Below are positions 1 through 6,620 of a stretch of 10,648 nucleotides of DNA, piece by piece. Made by a program: the position numbers and the translations under genes. Source of the DNA: an uncultured Arcobacter sp. (GTDB lineage: Bacteria; Campylobacterota; Campylobacteria; Campylobacterales; Arcobacteraceae); assembly GCA_913062735.1 (NCBI GenBank), contig CAJXWI010000037.1, positions 1 to 10,648 of the forward strand, read 5' to 3'. Numbering within the stretch: position 1 is the stretch's first letter; each line of letters opens with the position of its first letter. Below the pieces are notes generated by a model. That model was not told the DNA's origin, did not search any database, and saw only the letters and a program-made list of their open reading frames with translations.

Positions 1-366
1 CAATATTCAAATGGAAGTTTGATTTTAGAAGTATCTCAACCCAGACAACCCTGTTGGAAAATATCTTCTATTCTAAATATTAAAAAACTTACTTCTCTTG
101 TTGTAAAAGAGGCAAAAACAGGATTTTATTTTCGAGTGATAAAGGAAGGTTCTTTATGCCAAAATAAACCCTTAGAACTCATATTAAGACCCCATGAGGA
201 CATTAATATTGAATTTATTAATCAAGCACACCTTAGAAGAAATGAAAAAGATATTGAGAGTATTTTAGAGTGCAAAACTTTAGCAGGTGCTTTTAGAATC
301 TTTCTAGAAAAAAAAATAAAAAATAAGAAAAATATTGTACTTGAAAAGTGGCAAGAAGATGCTTAG
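1..366 (+). CDS. YiiM-like MOSC-domain protein, 3' part (5' end off the window)
   Basis: The frame is open from the first base and ends at TAG 364-366, giving 121 visible codons. An internal TTG at 19 is not a credible start because the motif match runs upstream of it. The fragment has the second half of a MOSC domain: EVSQPRQPCWKI near visible residues 10-21, with the conserved Cys of MOSC proteins (C18), then TGFYFRVIKEG, as in E. coli YiiM. After this comes LRPHED and a charged C-terminal tail, matching the small helical domain that follows MOSC in YiiM. Family members bind or use molybdenum cofactor sulfur chemistry, and E. coli YiiM is linked to detoxification of N-hydroxylated bases such as 6-hydroxylaminopurine. 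The exact substrate here is inference. It lies on the same strand as the ars operon, but 225 bases and a separate promoter divide them, so it is probably a separate transcription unit. Confidence 0.85.
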   Translation, partial: QYSNGSLILEVSQPRQPCWKISSILNIKKLTSLVVKEAKTGFYFRVIKEGSLCQNKPLELILRPHEDINIEFINQAHLRRNEKDIESILECKTLAGAFRIFLEKKIKNKKNIVLEKWQEDA

Positions 367-376
367 TAAATCTAAG
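362..376 (+). terminator. Small hairpin at the end of the MOSC gene, weak terminator candidate
   Basis: CTTAG (362-366), a 5-base loop and CTAAG (372-376) form a short perfect stem that includes the TAG stop codon. Two outer wobble pairs could extend it. The downstream sequence is only moderately T-rich (TTGTTCTTTTA), not a clean T tract, so terminator activity is uncertain. Confidence 0.25.
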
Positions 377-524
377 TGCAATTGTTCTTTTACTACGTTT
401 AAATATTTTAATTAAGAAAGAGTGGACAAGACAAATATTTTTTCTAAACTATAATTTCCCTAATAAAAGAAATTTATATACCGATAAAATAGGCATTGTA
501 TGCTTATTTTATAGAAACTGCATC

Positions 525-550
525 TATATATCAACATATCTTGATATATA
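525..550. promoter_or_regulatory. Probable ArsR operator (perfect inverted repeat)
   Basis: TATATATCAA (525-534) and TTGATATATA (541-550) are exact reverse complements separated by CATATC. The core ATATCAA-N6-TTGATAT has the form of ArsR/SmtB-family operators. It sits 42 bases before the arsR start and covers the -35 element, which fits steric repression and autoregulation. A third half-site, TTGATATA, recurs at 560-567 across the -10 region, in direct orientation to the right arm and 19 bases downstream. The geometry is directly visible; binding by the adjacent ArsR is inferred. Confidence 0.8.
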
Positions 551-569
551 CTAAATATTTTGATATACT
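541..569 (+). promoter_or_regulatory. ars operon promoter
   Basis: A TTGATA -35 hexamer (541-546) lies exactly 17 bases from a TATACT -10 hexamer (564-569). The -10 is extended by TGA immediately upstream (TG at 561-562). Transcription would begin near 575-577, leaving a leader of roughly 16 bases before the arsR start. No other comparably good promoter was seen inside the ars cluster, so this probably drives arsR through rarD. Confidence 0.7.
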
Positions 570-591
570 TCTTTAAATTAAAAGGATGAAT

Positions 592-903
592 ATGGATGTG
601 TTTTTAAAAACTACTGCTGCACTAAACGATCCTACTCGAATAAAAATCCTTCAATTTATTAATCTTCATGGAAAACTTTGTGTCTGTGATTTAGAAATGT
701 CTTTTGATATGATTCAATCACGCTTATCAAGACACCTTAAAATCTTAAAAGAAGCAGGATTTTTAAGTGTAAAAAGAGAAGGCAGATGGGCTTTTTATGA
801 AATACGTTCTCCTCAAGATCAATTTAGAAATGAATGTATAAAAGAAATAATGTATTTAGAATTAAACTTGCCTGCTTTACAAAAAGCATGTAAAAACACT
901 TAA
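592..903 (+). CDS. arsR: ArsR-family arsenite-responsive repressor
   Basis: This is a 103-residue winged-helix repressor, expected to bind DNA as a dimer and release it when As(III) or Sb(III) binds. The start at 592 is preferred over the in-frame ATG at 586 because the AAAGGA site (581-586) abuts and overlaps the earlier ATG, but is 5 bases from 592. It has the family N-terminus (ALNDPTRIKIL, residues 10-20). The metal site LCVCDL has C30 and C32, matching the C32-V-C34 pair of the E. coli protein; the third family cysteine is Glu here. The recognition helix is SRLSRHLKILKEAGFL (43-58), followed by the wing VKREGRWAFYEI. It is the first gene of the operon, directly after the matching operator, and the next gene starts 8 bases after its stop. 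The assignment is secure; metal selectivity is inferred from the C-x-C motif. Confidence 0.95.
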   Translation: MDVFLKTTAALNDPTRIKILQFINLHGKLCVCDLEMSFDMIQSRLSRHLKILKEAGFLSVKREGRWAFYEIRSPQDQFRNECIKEIMYLELNLPALQKACKNT

Positions 904-911
904 GGAAAAAA

Positions 912-1268
912 ATGGAAGATTGTTTATTTGTATATGGAACACTAATGCCTAATTGTCCCAATGGACATGTATTAGAAGAAGTTGTAGGAAAGTTTGTACC
1001 AGCAACAGTAAAAGGAAAATTAAAAGATCAGGGTTGGTCTGCTTCTATGGGTTATCCTGGGATTACTTTAGATGAGACTAGAGATACTATTCATGGTTTT
1101 TTATTTTATTCAAATAACTTAATAAATCACTGGGAAAAACTAGATATTTTTGAAGGTGATGAGTTCGAACGTCAAGAAGTTTGTGTTGAGCGTTATGATG
1201 AGTTTGAAGTGGATACTTATATTTATGTCTTAAAAAGTGTGGATACTTTTGAAGATGATAATGTATAA
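912..1268 (+). CDS. Gamma-glutamylcyclotransferase-like (AIG2/GGCT fold) protein
   Basis: This 118-residue protein has GGCT-fold landmarks: FVYGTLMPN (6-14) with the substrate-binding YGTL, a GYPGI turn (47-51), HGFLFYS (61-67), and LDIFEGDEFERQEV (78-91). Glu81 there is the best candidate for the catalytic acid. The length is normal for the single-domain YtfP/AIG2-like branch. Known relatives release 5-oxoproline from gamma-glutamyl compounds (glutathione, gamma-glutamyl amino acids or gamma-glutamyl amines), but many members have no assigned substrate, and none can be given here. A GGAAAA ribosome binding site follows the arsR stop directly, and arsB begins 21 bases downstream. It should therefore be induced by arsenic. 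A role with thiol or gamma-glutamyl metabolites that bind arsenite is plausible but inferred. It is not part of the classical ars set. Confidence 0.85.
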   Translation: MEDCLFVYGTLMPNCPNGHVLEEVVGKFVPATVKGKLKDQGWSASMGYPGITLDETRDTIHGFLFYSNNLINHWEKLDIFEGDEFERQEVCVERYDEFEVDTYIYVLKSVDTFEDDNV

Positions 1269-1289
1269 AACTCTTAAAGAAGGAATGCT

Positions 1290-2549
1290 ATGATACTTGC
1301 TTCATCACTGTTTATAATAACACTTATTTTTGTTATTTGGCAACCAAGAGATCTTCAGATTGGAACAACAGCTGTTATTGGAGCTATTGTTGCTTTAGTA
1401 TTAGGTGTGGTAACTTTTTCTGATGTGCTAGTTGTAAGTAATATAGTATGGGATGCAACCTTAAGTTTTATTGGAATCATTATTTTATCTATGGTTTTAG
1501 ATGAAATTGGTTTTTTCGAATGGTGTGCTTTAAAAATGGCAAAACTTTCAGGTGGAAACGGTTTTAGAATGTTTGTTTATTCTATTTTATTAGGAGCTTT
1601 TGTTTCTGCTTTATTTGCTAATGATGGAGCTGCTTTAATCTTAACCCCTATTTTATTAGCAAAAATGCGAATCTTAAAACTTAATATGAAAAGTATTATT
1701 GCCTTTTTATTAGCAGGTGGATTTATTTCTGATTCGGCATCTTTACCTTTTGTATTCTCAAACCTTACAAATATTGTAACAGCGAACTATTTCTCAATTG
1801 GTTTTGCGCAATATCTCTCAAACATGTTAATACCTTTTATCGTATCTGTTTTTGTATCAATCGTTTTTTTATGGTTTTTATTAAAAAAAGATATTCCTAA
1901 ACAAATAGATATTTCACTTTTACCTGAAGCTTCATCTGCAATAAAAAACAAAACTATGTTTTATATTTCTTGGGTATTTTTAGCTTTATTATTTGTGGCT
2001 TATTTTATAGGAGATATTTATAATCTTCCCATTAGCATATTTGCATTAGGTGGAGCATTAATATTTTTAATCATAGCTACAATGTTTAAAAGTGTTAAGC
2101 CTGTTCATATTATAAAAGAAGCTCCTTGGCAAGTCGTATGGTTTTCTATTGGTTTGTATATTGTAGTTTACGGATTAAAAAATGCTGGTTTAACTGATTA
2201 TCTATCTCTTGTTTTAAAAGATTTAAGTTTAAGAGGAGATACGATTGCAATTATAGGAACGGGATTTATTTCAGCTTTTTTATCTGCAATTATGAATAAT
2301 ATGCCAACCATTATGATTATGGATATTGCGCTACTTGGTATAGAAAATGAAGCCTTAGTATATGCAAATATAATTGGTTCAAATTTAGGGCCTAAAATGA
2401 CACCTTTTGGTTCTCTTGCAACGTTATTATGGTTACATGTTTTAGCAAAAAAAGGTGTTAAAATCTCATTTTTACAATATTCTAAATTTGGATTTATAAT
2501 AACTCCTCCCGTGTTATTATTAGTATTATTAAGTTTAGCGTGGAGTTAA
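1290..2549 (+). CDS. arsB: Arsenite/antimonite efflux permease ArsB
   Basis: This 419-residue inner-membrane protein of the ArsB/NhaD ion transporter superfamily is close to the 429 residues of E. coli ArsB. It is hydrophobic throughout, with roughly 10-12 membrane segments. Family signatures are ANDGAALILTP (110-120), SNLTNIVTANYF (157-168), NNMPTIMIMDI (336-346) and GSNLGPKMTPFGS (363-375) followed by LATLLWLHVL. It exports arsenite alone using the proton gradient, or with ArsA as an ATP-driven pump; arsA is present downstream, which supports the second mode. A GAAGGAA ribosome binding site (1279-1285) sits 4 bases before the ATG. The last codons overlap the GTG start of the next gene by 10 bases. 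The match is to ArsB, not to the unrelated ACR3 permease. Confidence 0.95.
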   Translation: MILASSLFIITLIFVIWQPRDLQIGTTAVIGAIVALVLGVVTFSDVLVVSNIVWDATLSFIGIIILSMVLDEIGFFEWCALKMAKLSGGNGFRMFVYSILLGAFVSALFANDGAALILTPILLAKMRILKLNMKSIIAFLLAGGFISDSASLPFVFSNLTNIVTANYFSIGFAQYLSNMLIPFIVSVFVSIVFLWFLLKKDIPKQIDISLLPEASSAIKNKTMFYISWVFLALLFVAYFIGDIYNLPISIFALGGALIFLIIATMFKSVKPVHIIKEAPWQVVWFSIGLYIVVYGLKNAGLTDYLSLVLKDLSLRGDTIAIIGTGFISAFLSAIMNNMPTIMIMDIALLGIENEALVYANIIGSNLGPKMTPFGSLATLLWLHVLAKKGVKISFLQYSKFGFIITPPVLLLVLLSLAWS

Positions 2550-3091
2550 TATTTATAGCTTTTGCACTTGCTATGGATAGTGTTGCTGTTTCAATTGCAT
2601 CAGGATCTAAGTATAAAAGTATAAATTTTTTTGATGTACTAAAGATAGCTTTATTTTTTGGAATATTTCAAGGTTTAATGCCTCTTCTTGGGTATTTTGT
2701 AGGAAATATGTTTGCATCATTTGTAGATGCAATTGATCATTATATTGCTTTTGTAATTTTACTGTTTCTTGGTTTTTCTATGATTAAAGAAGCCAGAGCA
2801 GGGAATTTTGAAGAAGAAATTAAAAATTTAAAGAATAAAACTCTTTTTATTTTAGCAATAATTACTTCACTTGATGCCCTTGCTATTGGTATTACATTTT
2901 CATTTCAAGACATTGATATCATTTATGCAGTTTTTTTAATTACCTTAATTACTTTTGTTTTGTGTGTAATTACTGTATATATTGGGAAGTTTTTAGGTGG
3001 CTTTTTAGAAGATAAAGCTGAATATTTGGGTGGAATTATATTAATCGTTTTAGGATTTAAGATTTTACTTGAAGGTTTAAATTTAATTTAA
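2540..3091 (+). CDS. MntP-like putative metal efflux protein
   Basis: This is a 183-residue membrane protein with about six helices, the size and pattern of the MntP (manganese efflux) family. The family's two related halves are visible. The first has FALAMDSVAVSIASG (8-22) with Asp13. The second has ITSLDALAIGITF (108-120) with Asp112. The C-terminus AEYLGGIILIVLGFKILLEGL (160-180) is also typical. The GTG start at 2540 lies inside the end of arsB (arsB stop 2547-2549) with no strong ribosome binding site, which suggests translational coupling to arsB. The start is supported because the first helix begins at once, as in other MntP proteins. MntP exports Mn2+, but in this operon the substrate could be another ion or an arsenic-linked compound. 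That is inference; the family assignment is firm, the substrate is not. Confidence 0.85.
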   Translation: MELIFIAFALAMDSVAVSIASGSKYKSINFFDVLKIALFFGIFQGLMPLLGYFVGNMFASFVDAIDHYIAFVILLFLGFSMIKEARAGNFEEEIKNLKNKTLFILAIITSLDALAIGITFSFQDIDIIYAVFLITLITFVLCVITVYIGKFLGGFLEDKAEYLGGIILIVLGFKILLEGLNLI

Positions 3092-3101
3092 AGGATAAAA
3101 A

Positions 3102-3503
3102 ATGGATAAAAAGATATTAATTTTATGTACAGGTAACTCTTGTCGAAGTATTATTGCAGAGGCACTAATTAATGCAAAACTAGATGGCTATAGGGCTGAT
3201 TCATCAGGTGTAAAAGCAAGCGGAAAAGTTAATGCAAATGCGATTAAACTCTTAAAAGAAAAAAATATTTGGTTGGACTCATATTATTCTAAAACAATAG
3301 ATGTTGTTATTGATAATACCTATGATTTAGTAGTTACTGTATGTTCAAATGCTAAAGAAACTTGCCCTATGTTCCCAAGAGCTGTAAAAACAATTCATGT
3401 GGGTTTTGAAGATCCAGATGGGGCTAATTTTGATTCTTTTGTTAAAACATATAATGATATTGAAGAAGTATTATTGCCAAAAGTAATTGAAGCATTAAAA
3501 TAA
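3102..3503 (+). CDS. arsC: Thioredoxin-coupled arsenate reductase ArsC
   Basis: This 133-residue cytoplasmic enzyme reduces arsenate to arsenite. It belongs to the low-molecular-weight phosphotyrosine phosphatase fold (the S. aureus pI258 type), not the glutaredoxin-coupled E. coli R773 type. The P-loop CTGNSCRS has Cys9 and Arg15. The redox relay cysteines are Cys81 and Cys88 in VTVCSNAKETCPMFP. The acid is Asp104 in GFEDPDG. These are each offset by one from S. aureus C10, C82, C89 and D105, so all catalytic residues are present. An AAAGGA ribosome binding site (3090-3095) begins in the previous stop codon. The stop (TAA 3501-3503) overlaps the arsD ATG as TAATG. Its product is the substrate of the ArsD-ArsA-ArsB export route. 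Confidence 0.95.
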   Translation: MDKKILILCTGNSCRSIIAEALINAKLDGYRADSSGVKASGKVNANAIKLLKEKNIWLDSYYSKTIDVVIDNTYDLVVTVCSNAKETCPMFPRAVKTIHVGFEDPDGANFDSFVKTYNDIEEVLLPKVIEALK

Positions 3504-3847
3504 TGATGAAAGCTAATAATACAGGTAAAACATTAAAAATATATGATCCTGCTATGTGTTGTCCTACTGGCGTATGCGGGACCGAAATTGATGCTACACT
3601 CTTACAATTAGCAAACTTTTTAAGTTCACTTAATAGAGAGCTTTTTGACGTACATAGATATGGATTAACAACAGATCCACAAGAGTATGTTTTAAATAAA
3701 AAGGTTTCAAAACTTTTGCATACAGAAGGGGTTGAATGCTTGCCACTGTTTTTTTTGGATGATGAGTTGATTTTATCAAAAGAATATCCAAGTGTTCCAC
3801 TTTTAAGTTCAAAACTGGGCTTGTCTTCTTTTGTAGCAAAGCTTTAA
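3503..3847 (+). CDS. arsD: ArsD arsenic metallochaperone
   Basis: This 114-residue protein matches ArsD, a cytosolic dimer that passes As(III) or Sb(III) to ArsA and has weak repressor activity in E. coli. The signature YDPAMCCPTGVCG (14-26) contains the three metal-binding cysteines C19, C20 and C25, equivalent to C12, C13 and C18 of E. coli R773 ArsD. The thioredoxin-like core continues with NKKVSKLLHTEGVECLPLFFLDDE. The two C-terminal vicinal cysteine pairs of R773 ArsD, which are not needed for chaperone activity, are absent. The start overlaps the arsC stop (TAATG). A second in-frame ATG at 3506 could be used instead, shortening it by one residue. arsA begins one base after the stop, as expected for partners. 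Confidence 0.95.
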   Translation: MMKANNTGKTLKIYDPAMCCPTGVCGTEIDATLLQLANFLSSLNRELFDVHRYGLTTDPQEYVLNKKVSKLLHTEGVECLPLFFLDDELILSKEYPSVPLLSSKLGLSSFVAKL

Positions 3848-3848
3848 G

Positions 3849-5621
3849 ATGAAAGACTTATTAAAAAATATTCCAACGTTTGTGTTTTTTACAGGAAAAG
3901 GAGGCGTTGGGAAAACATCAATGTCTTGTGCTATTTCACTAGCTTTAAGTAAAATGAATAAAAAAGTATTATTAATTTCTACTGATCCTGCTTCAAACCT
4001 TGATGAGGTTTTGGATACTACATTAAGCTCAAGTCCTTCTTTAATTAATAATACTAAAAACTTATTTGCTATGAATATTAATCCAGTAATTGCTGCTAAT
4101 GAATACAAAGAAAAAGTAGTAGGGCCTTATAGAAAGTTATTACCAAAAGAGGCAATAACACAAATGGAAGAGCAGTTATCAGGTGCTTGTTCTGTTGAAA
4201 TAGCTGGTTTTAATGAATTTTCAAAATATGTAGGTGATGTTGACATCATAAAAGAATATGATCATATTATTTTAGATACAGCTCCTACTGGTCATACCTT
4301 ACGTTTATTAAATCTTCCCAGTGCTTGGAATGATTTTATTGCCAATAATCAAACAGGTTCTTCTTGTTTGGGACCAGTATCAGGATTGGTGGATCAAAAA
4401 GTACTTTATGAACAAGTAGTACATAATTTAAAAGATGCTTCAAAAACGCTATTAATTTTAGTTACAAGAGCTGAAAAATTATCCCTTTTAGAAGTAAATA
4501 AAGCAAGTATTGAATTAAAAGAGCAGGGCATGAAAAATCAACATTTAATAATTAATGGTGTTTTTAAAGAAGATGTTAATGATGAGATTGCGCAGGCTTT
4601 TTATCAAAAGTCTAAAGATGCTTTAGCCTCAATGCCAAAAGATTTAAAGAGTATAGCATCTAATGAAATTGGTTTTTACCCAAAAGGTGTTGTTGGATTA
4701 GAGTCTTTAAGAGCTGTTATTAATAATGAAACAATAAAAGAGGATAAGAACGAACTTATTTCTTTAGAAGAGAAAATAAATGAAGCCTTAGAAGGTACTA
4801 TAGCTTGGAAAGATTTATTAAATGATATTCAAAAAGATAAGAGTGGATTAATTATGACTATGGGAAAAGGGGGTGTTGGAAAAACATCTGTTGCTTCTTT
4901 AATTGCATATGAGCTTTCTTCTTTGGGACATAAAGTTACTTTATCTACAACGGATCCAGCTGCTCATTTAGCTTATATAAAAAACAATGATACTAAAGAT
5001 TTAATCATTGAAAAAATTGATCCCAAGTACGAAACACAAAAACATATTAAGCGCGTAATTAAACAAAATGAAGACAAACTCTCAAACGAAGACATGGCTT
5101 TATTAAAAGAGGAATTAAACTCACCTTGTATAGAAGAGATTGCAATTTTTGAAGCTTTTGCAACTACGGTTAATAAAGCAAAAGAGCGCTTTGTTGTTTT
5201 AGATACAGCACCAACTGGTCATACACTGATGTTATTAGATGCTTCAAGTGCATATCACAAAGAACTTTCAAAAAACGTACAAGAAGAAAAGAGTGAAGAG
5301 CTAAGAGCATTAATTCCAGCCCTTAAAGATAAAAAGTTTACAAAAATACTTTTATTAGCACTTGCAGAAGCAACGCCTACACATGAAGCAAAAGCTTTGC
5401 AAGAAGATTTACAAAGAGCTTCCATACAACCTTATGCATGGGTAATTAATAGAAGTTTTGCTTTATGTAAAACGAATAATAATATATTAAAACACAAAGC
5501 CTTAAATGAACTAAAATATATTAATGAAATCAAAAATACTTTAAGTGAAAAAGTTGTAATATCTCCTTGGATTAAAGATGAAATTAACAACAGTGTTACA
5601 CTAAAAAAGTTACTTCATTAA
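3849..5621 (+). CDS. arsA: ArsA arsenite-activated efflux ATPase
   Basis: This 590-residue soluble ATPase docks on ArsB and energises arsenite export. Two homologous halves are intact. The N-half has the deviant Walker A FFTGKGGVGKTS (13-24), STDPASNLDEVL (44-55) and the switch DTAPTGHTLRLL (143-154). The C-half repeats them: MGKGGVGKTS (338-347), STTDPAAHL (366-374) and DTAPTGHTLMLL (452-463). The three metal-site cysteines are present as C114 (SGACSVE), C173 (SSCLGP) and C427 (SPCIEE), matching C113, C172 and C422 of E. coli ArsA. The length is close to the 583 residues of that protein. It starts one base after arsD with little ribosome binding site, so translation is probably coupled. All residues needed for function appear intact. 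Confidence 0.96.
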   Translation: MKDLLKNIPTFVFFTGKGGVGKTSMSCAISLALSKMNKKVLLISTDPASNLDEVLDTTLSSSPSLINNTKNLFAMNINPVIAANEYKEKVVGPYRKLLPKEAITQMEEQLSGACSVEIAGFNEFSKYVGDVDIIKEYDHIILDTAPTGHTLRLLNLPSAWNDFIANNQTGSSCLGPVSGLVDQKVLYEQVVHNLKDASKTLLILVTRAEKLSLLEVNKASIELKEQGMKNQHLIINGVFKEDVNDEIAQAFYQKSKDALASMPKDLKSIASNEIGFYPKGVVGLESLRAVINNETIKEDKNELISLEEKINEALEGTIAWKDLLNDIQKDKSGLIMTMGKGGVGKTSVASLIAYELSSLGHKVTLSTTDPAAHLAYIKNNDTKDLIIEKIDPKYETQKHIKRVIKQNEDKLSNEDMALLKEELNSPCIEEIAIFEAFATTVNKAKERFVVLDTAPTGHTLMLLDASSAYHKELSKNVQEEKSEELRALIPALKDKKFTKILLLALAEATPTHEAKALQEDLQRASIQPYAWVINRSFALCKTNNNILKHKALNELKYINEIKNTLSEKVVISPWIKDEINNSVTLKKLLH

Positions 5622-5648
5622 AAAATAAATTTGAATAAAGAGAAAAAG

Positions 5649-6530
5649 ATGAAAGAAGAAAAGTTAGGTTATATATTTGCAGTTTTTGCATTTTTATTTT
5701 GGGGTGCTGTATCTCCCATTTATTTTAAAGAAGTAGGACAAGTTAGTGCGCTAGAAGTTCTAACACACAGAATCATTTGGTCTTTTATCATTTTAATACC
5801 TTTAGTATACCTTACTAAACAAACAGAAGTTCTGTCTTTATTATTGAAAAATAAAGCGAAACTAAAATACTTGTTATATTCTACTTTTTTTGTATCAATT
5901 AACTGGCTTATTTTTATTTGGGCAGTTGCAAATGAGCGAATAATGGAAGCATCTCTTGGTTATTACATTAATCCACTCATTAACATTGCTTTGGGATTTA
6001 TATTTTTTGGTGAACGAATGACAAGAAATCAAAATATTGCGATTTTAATAGCATTTTTAGCTGTTTTATATCAAGTGATTGCCTTAGGAACACTTCCTTT
6101 AGTTTCTTTATCTCTAGCTGTTTCTTTTGCTTTATATGGAATGATTAGAAAAAAGGTTGATGTAGGCTCAATAGTAGGTTTATTTGTTGAGACACTAATG
6201 TTAATGCCTTTAGCAATTGTTTATATACTGTATTTAATGAATACAAACAGTATGGCATTTTTAAATCAAAGTGATTATATTACTTTTATGTTAACCCTTG
6301 GAGGCTTAGCTACTATTATTCCTTTATTATTATTTAATGGAGCTGCTACAAGAATGAAACTTTCAACGCTTGGTTTTTTTCAATACATAGGGCCAACTTG
6401 TGCCTTTTTGCTTGCGGTTTTTGTATATAATGAAGAATTTAATTTTGATAAATTAATTACTTTTGCACTTATTTGGCTGGCTTTATTTATCTTTTCTTTG
6501 GATGCTATTTTGAAAAAGAAGAAAAACTAG
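5649..6530 (+). CDS. rarD: RarD/EamA-family transporter
   Basis: This 293-residue protein with about ten membrane helices (two EamA repeats) is very like E. coli RarD (296 aa). Shared stretches include LTHRIIWSF (38-46), NWLIFIWAVANERIMEASLG (85-104), YYINPLINI (105-113), FFGERM (119-124), ALYGMIRKK (161-169) and LSTLGFFQYIGPT (238-250). The ATG at 5649 is chosen over the in-frame TTG at 5631 because an AAAGAGA site (5637-5643) lies 5 bases before it and the resulting length and N-terminus fit the family. E. coli RarD is named as a predicted chloramphenicol-sensitivity protein; the true substrate of the family is not settled. It follows arsA by 27 bases and ends the operon-like run, so it may be co-induced by arsenic, though a direct role in resistance is only a guess. 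Confidence 0.92.
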   Translation: MKEEKLGYIFAVFAFLFWGAVSPIYFKEVGQVSALEVLTHRIIWSFIILIPLVYLTKQTEVLSLLLKNKAKLKYLLYSTFFVSINWLIFIWAVANERIMEASLGYYINPLINIALGFIFFGERMTRNQNIAILIAFLAVLYQVIALGTLPLVSLSLAVSFALYGMIRKKVDVGSIVGLFVETLMLMPLAIVYILYLMNTNSMAFLNQSDYITFMLTLGGLATIIPLLLFNGAATRMKLSTLGFFQYIGPTCAFLLAVFVYNEEFNFDKLITFALIWLALFIFSLDAILKKKKN

Positions 6531-6558
6531 CTTAGAAGAAAATTATATTTTTTCTAAG
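6531..6558. terminator. AT-rich hairpin after rarD, possible terminator
   Basis: CTTAGAAGAAA (6531-6541) can pair with TTTTTTCTAAG (6548-6558) with one G-U pair and a 6-base loop, starting directly after the rarD stop. The stem is very AT-rich. On the + strand the following bases are A-rich rather than a T tract, so it may act weakly or as an RNA end-protecting stem. It marks the probable end of the ars transcript. Confidence 0.4.
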
Positions 6559-6579
6559 AAAAATTATCATCATAAATAT

Positions 6580-6593
6580 TAAAGCATGCTTTA
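6580..6593. promoter_or_regulatory. 14-base perfect palindrome upstream of the lplT-aas fusion gene
   Basis: TAAAGCATGCTTTA is a perfect palindrome in the 90-base gap before the fusion gene, ending 27 bases from its ATG. A possible -10 element, TAAAAT (6596-6601), follows directly, but no convincing -35 was found. Its position suggests an operator, though no regulator can be named and chance is possible in AT-rich DNA. Confidence 0.3.
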
Positions 6594-6620
6594 TGTAAAA
6601 TATCCTTTTTAAGGACCTAC

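Noticed and set aside
308..316. A9 tract in the MOSC gene as a possible phase-variation site
   Set aside because: Poly-A runs are common in this AT-rich DNA, the tract is near the 3' end, and there is no sign of an alternative frame; contingency tracts in this group are usually poly-G.
348..554. A 68-codon + strand reading frame between the MOSC gene and arsR
   Set aside because: It begins inside the MOSC gene, runs through the promoter and operator, has no family resemblance, and lacks a ribosome binding site; it is most likely chance.
2537..2552. Frameshift between arsB and the mntP-like gene
   Set aside because: Both proteins have complete family-typical ends; the 10-base overlap is a normal coupled stop/start, not a broken fusion.
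3630..3839. Antisense reading frame over arsD
   Set aside because: It is fully covered by a well-recognised gene and has no recognisable motifs.
3809..4108. Antisense reading frame over the arsD-arsA junction
   Set aside because: It lies opposite the ArsA P-loop region, and its sequence resembles no family; it is a shadow of arsA.
3849..5621. ArsA as two fused or duplicated genes
   Set aside because: Two tandem ATPase halves with a linker are the normal ArsA architecture, and the length is typical.
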